Shown: piece by piece, positions 58,714 to 64,000 of the stretch
Layout: the number at the start of each line of letters is the position of its first letter
How positions within the stretch are numbered: position 1 is the stretch's first letter
From: Terriglobales bacterium
GTDB taxonomy: Bacteria; Acidobacteriota; Terriglobia; Terriglobales; Acidobacteriaceae
DNA: 64,000 nucleotides
NCBI GenBank assembly: GCA_035567895.1
Contig: DATMPC010000102.1
Location: 1 to 64,000, forward strand
Reading direction: 5' to 3'
Program-made: the position numbers and the translations under genes
Notes under the pieces: model-generated
What the model was told of the DNA's origin: nothing
Database searches by the model: none
What the model saw: only the letters and a program-made list of their open reading frames with translations

Positions 58714-60768
58714 CTACCGTTCAGCTACTCCGCTAGGCTCGAGGATTGAGTCTACGGCGCTGGCAATCGGCAGTTCGATCAGAATGCACGCGCCGGAAGG
58801 GTGCAGATTGTAGGCGCTGATCTCGCCGCCATGCTGTTTCACAATTCCATAGGAGACGCTCAGTCCCAATCCGGGACCCTTGCCGGGATCCTTCGTGGTA
58901 AAGAATGGATCGAAAACGCGGTCAGGATTGCTGAATCCGGGGCCGTTATCGCTGAAGCGAAGCTGCATGCGCTCCCCTTGCCGCGTCGCCTCGATGTCAA
59001 TGCGCCCGGCGGAGACCTCACGCAAGGCTTCTATCGAGTTGTTGATCACGTTGAGAAAAACCTGCTTCAACATGCCTTCGTCGACCAGGACTCCGGGCAG
59101 TGCCGGAGAGATTTCCGCAACAACCTGCAGCCCTTTGTGTCTGATTTCATAGCGTCGCAGATTCAAAACTTCGTGCAAAACGTGCGCTAAAGATACAGGG
59201 CGCCGCTCAAACTTCGTCTGCCGGGCAAAGCTCAGCAGGTTTTCGATGATCTGTTTCATGCGCAATGCTTCGCGCCGAATTACCTCTGCACTGCGTCGTG
59301 TGCCCTCATCATCAGTCGATCCGGAAAGCATTTCTGCGTATCCGAGGACCGCAGTCAGCGGATTGTTGAGTTCGTGCCCGGTTCCGGCGATCAATTTTCC
59401 CAATCCGGCAAGCTTCTCCGAGACCACCAACTGGCGCTGCAAATGCGAATTTTCGATAGCGATAGCCAGGTCGGTGCACAACATTTCGACAGCTGCGAGG
59501 TCTTCCGCGGTCACGCGCAGCACATCCCTGGGTTCATCGAGCAGGAAACACCCCAGTAAAGAACCACGCGTAGAAGACATTGGGACCAGAATTCTCTCGC
59601 CCTGCTGCCATTGACGCGTGTGCAGATAATGCGCTGAACTCGACAAATTCGCCGCATCTCGAGGCGGCTCCGAAGCAAATCGAAACGAATGCGATCCCAC
59701 CCTCAACGCCGAATGGCGTAATTCCTCGACACGCCCAACCGTCAATTGCCCGACCTCCTCGCGCAGTGTCGCGAGGTTCTTAGCGTCCATTCCGGCTGAG
59801 CCCGCGAGGTACAGATTGCGCTGGTCATCGGTGAGCAGGATGACAACCCGGGCAAAATTGGAGCTTTCGGTTACGATGCGGGCGATCTCGTCGCAGAAAC
59901 TGGCGACATCCGTGCCACTCAGCAGGCGCGAGGTAACCTGAAAAAAGCCCTGAATCTGCTCTCTGGTCGCGCGTTCCTGAGCTTCGGCGAGCTCTGCGGT
60001 GCGCGATTTGTCCTCCAGCAGGGTCACAATCATGCCGATCGCGACCCAGAATTTCGGTATGTTTGCGAGCGCAATCAGGCCTTCAACGGCGTTCGGATGC
60101 GTCGGAGCAACAAGATAAAACACGGGAAAAACCGCTGCCCAGGCGAAGAATCCAATCGATGCGAGCACCACGCCGGGAGAAAACCGCTTATATGAGTGCC
60201 AATATAGGAATCCAGCAAGCGCATAAGTGGCTGCCTCAATGGTGTAGAAGCCTAGATCGATGCGTCCCTGGAGCGTCCTTGCGGCGCCCCAGAGTGCGCC
60301 GATAAGCAGAATCGCGCAGATTCCCAATATGTATTTCTCAACATTTCGGCGGTAATAGATCAGAATCCACGCACAAATACCTACTCCAAGCGCGATGCTA
60401 AGGAGCGCAAACACCCATAGACGCTGATATCTCAGCGCAAACAGCCCCGCATAAGTGACCGATGGCACTGCTGCCACCAGGAAAAACGGCCAGCGTTGAC
60501 GCGGATCGTGGAAAATTCGCGTCATCGAGACTGCTAATACGACGCCGCTAAGCTGCAATCCTCCAAGATCGATGGCATTAACAGCGGTGCTGGAGAACCC
60601 AACTGCGCCGCCAAAGACCTGCACAATGACGCGCAAAAGCACCAAACTCCACGCAATAACCCACAAACGAACCTGATAAGAGCGATCTCTGCGCCGCAAG
60701 AACCAGAAAATGGGGACTAGCGCACCGAGCAGAAGGATGGTTGGGAGCCGGTGAAAGGCGAACATCAT
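58714..60768 (-). CDS. membrane sensor histidine kinase with GAF domain
   Basis: A 684-residue kinase. The N-terminal half has about eight hydrophobic segments (for example PTILLLGALVPIFWFLRR and LWVFALLSIALGVGICAWIL), forming an integral-membrane sensor of unrecognised type. A helical linker leads to a GAF domain (about 275-430) and the transmitter: H-box TGHELNNPLTAVLGYAEM, N-box VFLNVINNSIEALRE, and G-boxes SDNGPGFSNP and GLGLSVSYGIVKQHGG. No response regulator is adjacent, so it may phosphorylate a distant partner. The signal is unknown. The S9 peptidase gene follows 55 bases downstream. Confidence 0.9.
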   Translation of the reverse strand: MMFAFHRLPTILLLGALVPIFWFLRRRDRSYQVRLWVIAWSLVLLRVIVQVFGGAVGFSSTAVNAIDLGGLQLSGVVLAVSMTRIFHDPRQRWPFFLVAAVPSVTYAGLFALRYQRLWVFALLSIALGVGICAWILIYYRRNVEKYILGICAILLIGALWGAARTLQGRIDLGFYTIEAATYALAGFLYWHSYKRFSPGVVLASIGFFAWAAVFPVFYLVAPTHPNAVEGLIALANIPKFWVAIGMIVTLLEDKSRTAELAEAQERATREQIQGFFQVTSRLLSGTDVASFCDEIARIVTESSNFARVVILLTDDQRNLYLAGSAGMDAKNLATLREEVGQLTVGRVEELRHSALRVGSHSFRFASEPPRDAANLSSSAHYLHTRQWQQGERILVPMSSTRGSLLGCFLLDEPRDVLRVTAEDLAAVEMLCTDLAIAIENSHLQRQLVVSEKLAGLGKLIAGTGHELNNPLTAVLGYAEMLSGSTDDEGTRRSAEVIRREALRMKQIIENLLSFARQTKFERRPVSLAHVLHEVLNLRRYEIRHKGLQVVAEISPALPGVLVDEGMLKQVFLNVINNSIEALREVSAGRIDIEATRQGERMQLRFSDNGPGFSNPDRVFDPFFTTKDPGKGPGLGLSVSYGIVKQHGGEISAYNLHPSGACILIELPIASAVDSILEPSGVAER

Positions 60769-60936
60769 GCGCGGTAAGTGGCCTCAGAGACGATTTTCAG
60801 CGATTTGGCCGCCGCCTAACGAGAATTATTTCACAATTTTGACGGCTTATTCACCGCCGATATGGCGGGGTTGGCTTACTTTTGTGTAACTTACTATGCC
60901 CAAATAGGGGCTACAATATCCAGCCGGGATCAAAAA

Positions 60937-61854
60937 ATGCGGTTACTTAAGCAGGTTTTGAGGACAGTATTCGCGCTTCTTGCGGCACTTTTGTGGCTGT
61001 CTGCGGTCACTCAAGCGCAGTTTACAGTCGGTTCCGGCAATTCTCAGCAGGTTCCCGACATCGCAAACGAGGGTTCCGGACCCCTCGATCCGGCTCAACC
61101 GGCGGGAATTTCCGTTCAGGAAATCATCCAGAAATTCACGGTCAAGGAAGACGACTTCAAGCAAGCTCGCGACCACTACACCTGGACGGAGGACGTGAAG
61201 TACCAGCAGCTCGACGGCATCAGCGTCGTCGGCGAATTCCGCCAAGTCTCCGATATCGTCGCCGACGATCGCGGACGCAGACTCGAAAAGGTGAAATTCG
61301 CGCCACAAACCAGTCTCTACATCACCAAGGAAGACATGGACGACCTGCGCAAACGAACCGCCTTCTCGCTGACAAGCGAGGACCTGGCCAAGTATCAGGT
61401 CATGTACGTAGGACAGCAGAAAGTAGACGACTTGCAGACCTACGTTTTCGACGTCGCGCCGAAGACCATCGAAAAAGGACAGCGCTACTTCCAAGGACGC
61501 ATCTGGGTGGATAACCAGGACTTGCAGATCGTCAAAACATACGGTAAGGGCGTTCCCGATATAGGAAGAGATCTAAGCCCCAAGAAGAAGAAAAAGCATC
61601 CGGAGGAAGAACAACTCTTCCCCCACTTTGTAACTTATAGAGAGCAGATCGACGGAAAATACTGGTTCCCAACCTACAGCAAGGCGGACGAAGTACTCCA
61701 TTTCTACACCAGCGATGCGCACGTAAAGGCAATCGTCAAATACACGGACTACAAACGCTTCGGCTCCACTACAAACATCATTTACGGCAATGATGTCACA
61801 AAGAACAATGGCCCACAGAAGCCAGGACAGAAAGCAGCGCCTCAGCCGAAGTAG
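60937..61854 (+). CDS. secreted conserved hypothetical, outer-membrane lipoprotein-sorting-like fold
   Basis: The start at 60937 is preferred because it begins with the signal sequence MRLLKQVLRTVFALLAALLW, cut near VTQAQ; the frame is open back to 60862. The 305 residues contain ARDHYTWTEDVKYQQLDG, DVAPKTIEKGQRYFQGRIWV and VTYREQIDGKYWFPTYSKAD. The pattern of alternating strands, with (F/V)xGRIWVDxxDLQIVKTYGKG, resembles LolA/LolB-like or MucB-like beta-barrel halves. I cannot settle this. The tail is rich in Gly/Pro/Gln/Lys. The gene is frequent in acidobacterial genomes. TACAAT at 60912 is a possible -10 box. Confidence 0.65.
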   Translation: MRLLKQVLRTVFALLAALLWLSAVTQAQFTVGSGNSQQVPDIANEGSGPLDPAQPAGISVQEIIQKFTVKEDDFKQARDHYTWTEDVKYQQLDGISVVGEFRQVSDIVADDRGRRLEKVKFAPQTSLYITKEDMDDLRKRTAFSLTSEDLAKYQVMYVGQQKVDDLQTYVFDVAPKTIEKGQRYFQGRIWVDNQDLQIVKTYGKGVPDIGRDLSPKKKKKHPEEEQLFPHFVTYREQIDGKYWFPTYSKADEVLHFYTSDAHVKAIVKYTDYKRFGSTTNIIYGNDVTKNNGPQKPGQKAAPQPK

Positions 61855-61895
61855 CAGTCGGCGATCAACATCTGCACAGACCTTGCCTTAACGAT

Positions 61896-61926
61896 CGGTA
61901 CCGGCGGCGGTAGCCGCTGGGTGAGT
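61896..61926. repeat. single arm of the CAGTACCGTCCGCGGTAGCG family (copy 2)
   Basis: CGGTACCGGCGGCGGTAGCC, followed by GCTGGGTGAGT, matches 35440-35470 at 26 of 31 bases. No inverse partner is visible nearby. Confidence 0.55.
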
Positions 61927-62001
61927 ACAGCGTCCTGAGCGCTTCACCTGCCAGGAGCAGGGAATCCGAATCATGAATCATTGTGTAACGAGGACAACGC
62001 T

Positions 62002-63417
62002 GTGAGCACACCGGCTGTAGTACACGAAGAGCGCATCACCTGGTGGACGGTCGTCCGCGACGCCGTTCGCGGCACACATCACGACTACACTGCTGGTCCG
62101 ATTGCTCGTGCGGTTGTGCTGCTTGCCATCCCGATGATCCTCGAGATGATGATGGAGTCAGTCTTCGCCGTGTGCGACGTCTTCTTCGTCTCACGGCTCG
62201 GACCTGACGCCACTGCCACGGTTGGCCTCACCGAATCGATGCTCACGATTGTCTACACCGTGGCGATCGGCCTTTCGATTGGCGTGGCGGCAACCGTGGC
62301 GCGCCGCATCGGAGAGAAGCGGCCCGAGGCAGCAGCCGAAGCAGCGGTGCAAGGCATCGCGCTCGGGCTCGGTGTTGCCGCGATCGTCGCTGCAGTTGGC
62401 ATCACTCTCGCTCCGCGGCTTCTCGCCATCATGGGCGCCTCGCCTTCGGTCATGGCCATCGGCTCGAGTTACACGCGAGTAATGCTGGGTGGTAGCGCAA
62501 GCGTCCTTCTGCTGTTTCTGGTCAATGCAATCTTTCGCGGATCCGGTGATGCTGCCATCGCCATGCGAGTGCTGTGGCTCGCGAACGCGATCAACATTAT
62601 TCTCGGCCCCTGCCTCATCTTCGGCCTCGGTCCCTTCCCGCGTATGGGCGTTACCGGTGCGGCAGTCGCAACGACCATCGGACGGAGCACCGGAGTGCTC
62701 TATCAGCTCTACCGCCTCACTCGCGGCGACTCCCGAGTAACCGTCACGCGAAGGAATCTCGCTCTGCGACCGGCAATCATGGCGAGTTTGATCCGGCTCT
62801 CGGGATCGGGAACTTTTCAGGTGCTGGTAGGGACGGCGAGCTACATCGGTCTGGTCCGTATCCTCTCGACGTTCGGCAGTAACGCCGTCGCGGGCTACAC
62901 AATTGCCATCCGGCTTGTCATCTTCTGGATGCTTCCATCATGGGGACTGTCCAACGCAGCAGCCACCATGGTGGGCCAATCGCTCGGCGCTAAAGATCCT
63001 GACCGTGCCGAACGCGCCGTCTGGATCGCTGCGAAATACAACATGGCCGTTCTGGGGTTCGTGGGACTCCTCTTCATCGCGTTCGCAGGTCCCATCGTTG
63101 GCGTATTTACGCATGACCCTGCGGCTGCCTCGATCGGCGCGCAAGCGCTGCGCACGATGAGCTACGGCTTCGTCTTCTACGCTCTCGGTATGGTCCTCAC
63201 GCAGTCGTTCAACGGTGCAGGAGACACCTGGACCCCTACTTGGATCAACCTGTTCTGCTTCTGGCTGTGGGAGATTCCGCTGGCTTATGTCCTGTCGCGA
63301 GTCTTGAACTTCGGCCCGCTGGGTGTCTTCCTCGCAATCATGATCGGCTACTCGACGCTCGCCCTACTCAGCACTGTGCTCTTCCGTCGCGGACGGTGGA
63401 AGAGAAGCATGGTGTGA
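62002..63417 (+). CDS. MATE family multidrug/metabolite exporter
   Basis: Inner-membrane antiporter of 471 residues. A GTG at 62002 with GAGGA upstream is the preferred start; the frame is open to a TTG at 61981. The two halves carry the pseudo-repeat blocks of the family (GPIARAVVLLAIPMILEMMM and VAGYTIAIRLVIFWMLPSWG) with 12 predicted membrane segments. NAIFRGSGDAAIAMRVLWLA and QSFNGAGDTWTPTWINLF are typical loops. Substrate and coupling ion are unknown. The soluble N-terminal 35 residues (WWTVVRDAVRGTHHDYTAG) recur in MATE proteins of acidobacteria. A strong hairpin (63436-63459) ends the gene. Confidence 0.9.
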   Translation: MSTPAVVHEERITWWTVVRDAVRGTHHDYTAGPIARAVVLLAIPMILEMMMESVFAVCDVFFVSRLGPDATATVGLTESMLTIVYTVAIGLSIGVAATVARRIGEKRPEAAAEAAVQGIALGLGVAAIVAAVGITLAPRLLAIMGASPSVMAIGSSYTRVMLGGSASVLLLFLVNAIFRGSGDAAIAMRVLWLANAINIILGPCLIFGLGPFPRMGVTGAAVATTIGRSTGVLYQLYRLTRGDSRVTVTRRNLALRPAIMASLIRLSGSGTFQVLVGTASYIGLVRILSTFGSNAVAGYTIAIRLVIFWMLPSWGLSNAAATMVGQSLGAKDPDRAERAVWIAAKYNMAVLGFVGLLFIAFAGPIVGVFTHDPAAASIGAQALRTMSYGFVFYALGMVLTQSFNGAGDTWTPTWINLFCFWLWEIPLAYVLSRVLNFGPLGVFLAIMIGYSTLALLSTVLFRRGRWKRSMV

Positions 63418-63435
63418 GGATTTCCTGAAATGGCA

Positions 63436-63459
63436 AACGCCCCACCAATGTGGGGCGTT
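63436..63459. terminator. perfect 10-base stem hairpin after the MATE gene
   Basis: AACGCCCCAC and GTGGGGCGTT pair fully around a CAAT loop, 19 bases after the stop codon. No T-run follows, but the position between convergent genes fits a terminator. Confidence 0.7.
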
Positions 63460-63478
63460 CGAATGCTGGAGTCAGCTA

Positions 63479-63721
63479 CTAGGCGGCGGCTTGTCTACGG
63501 ATCGCCCCTCGCACCTGCGAACGGGTGTTCTCGTCCATGTTCATGTGGTGGACTTCTCTAGCATGCTGCTCGATCTTCGGAAGAAGTTCGTCTTCACTCT
63601 TTCCGCTCGCCTGCCAGTTGCAGTTGCCCTGACCAACGTCTGAACATCGGAATGTAAGATTCTGGCTGCCTTGCCCTGTATTGCGTTCCGACGAAGGACC
63701 TTTTGAAAGATCTTGTGGCAT
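63479..63721 (-). CDS. DUF1059 family small protein
   Basis: The 80-residue protein is preceded by GGAGGA. It carries the DUF1059 pattern: FRCSDVGQGNCNWQASGKSEDELLPKIEQHAREVH (core RCSDVGQGNCNWQASGKSED, with Cys-x(7)-Cys) then HHMNMDENTRSQVRGAIR. Function is unknown for the family; small cytosolic proteins of this type often come as singletons, as here. Confidence 0.8.
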   Translation of the reverse strand: MPQDLSKGPSSERNTGQGSQNLTFRCSDVGQGNCNWQASGKSEDELLPKIEQHAREVHHMNMDENTRSQVRGAIRRQAAA

Positions 63722-63802
63722 GTTGATTTTCCTCCAGCCACAATTGTCCCGCGAATCCAGAGCAGCGTCAGGAAAATCGAGAGCTGCTCAGAGAACAAGA
63801 CC

Positions 63803-63964
63803 GAGAGGCAAACACGAAGGTCACGAAGGCAAGAGACAAGGTCACAAAGAGAATAAGCGGAGGGCATGAATCCCAGATTTGTACGCACTGATTCTGCTAC
63901 TGACCCTGCGGGTTTTCTTCGTGACCTCGGATTTCAGCCTTCGTGACCTTCGTGTTCGCCTCTC
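63803..63964. repeat. 28-base inverted repeats AACACGAAGGTCACGAAGG, no gene inside
   Basis: Left arm 63803-63830 (GAGAGGCAAACACGAAGGTC...) and right arm 63937-63964 pair at 27 of 28 bases. A second, shorter pair (AAGGTCACAAAGAGA and TTCTTCGTGACCT) lies inside. The interior of 106 bases has no recognisable gene. It is related in sequence to the repeats around the GxxExxY pseudogene (25144-25605). Bases 63965-64000 show nothing further. Confidence 0.8.
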
Positions 63965-64000
63965 CGTTTTCGGCCCGCTACTCAGTCCGCAATGCACTCA

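Overview
The window looks like a chromosomal segment of a soil-type Acidobacteriota (Terriglobia-like) genome. The reasons are two Oar-type TonB-dependent receptors with an N-terminal carboxypeptidase-regulatory-like domain, many secreted conserved hypotheticals of the kind common in that group, a moderately high GC content, and many dispersed inverted-repeat elements between genes. This assignment is inference from gene content; no rRNA is present. One tRNA (Arg, TCG anticodon) is present, and there is no CRISPR array or intact prophage.

Layout. 1-5 kb: ammonium transporter (5' end cut off by the window), P-II protein, a hydroxypyruvate-isomerase-like protein, a thioesterase and two secreted hypotheticals. 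5.4-9.5 kb: gyrA behind an extended -10 promoter and a long leader, an MCE/MlaD lipid-transport protein and tRNA-Arg. 9.5-19.6 kb: a Tat-exported FMN 2-hydroxy-acid oxidase, a small-protein/nucleotidyltransferase pair, an MFS transporter, a large TonB-dependent receptor, a class II aldolase and a VOC protein. 20-27.8 kb: glutamate dehydrogenase, a 2-oxoacid dehydrogenase E2, LigA, a broken GxxExxY gene inside inverted repeats, an XRE-S24 regulator, a DUF374 acyltransferase and a PgsA-like enzyme. 28-35.4 kb: ion channel, DHFR-fold protein, an inverted-repeat element carrying a secreted protein gene, an MXAN_5187-like protein, a NarL-type regulator, a periplasmic MBL hydrolase and a LysR regulator. 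35.4-39.9 kb is an accessory patch with nested inverted repeats, an IS1595-type transposase remnant, orphan hypotheticals, a frameshifted small gene and a 0.53-kb copy of sequence from the VOC locus 19.9 kb away. 39.9-49.2 kb: a second TonB receptor, the frdABCD operon followed by a TPR gene, and a fused two-module nickel/cobalt transporter. 49.5-64 kb: a lipoprotein-DUF4331-TPR operon, a 19-codon basic ORF, thioredoxin reductase, an S9 peptidase, a histidine kinase, a MATE exporter and a DUF1059 protein.

Working together. amt and the P-II gene form the classical ammonium uptake/sensing pair, and GDH further on assimilates ammonium. The E2 subunit and frdABCD belong to central carbon and electron-transport metabolism. 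The TonB receptors, MlaD protein, S9 peptidase and MBL hydrolase describe an envelope geared to polymer scavenging and outer-membrane upkeep.

The most unusual layer is the repeats. At least eight families of inverted or palindromic elements are visible by eye. Two stand out as possible undescribed mobile units: a 966-bp unit with 36-bp terminal inverted repeats and 15-bp flanking direct repeats around a secreted-protein gene (30078-31043), and a GxxExxY (predicted PD-(D/E)XK nuclease-like) pseudogene enclosed by 24-bp inverted repeats (25144-25605), with a related gene-less inverted-repeat pair at 63803-63964. All alignments here were made by eye and no database was consulted.
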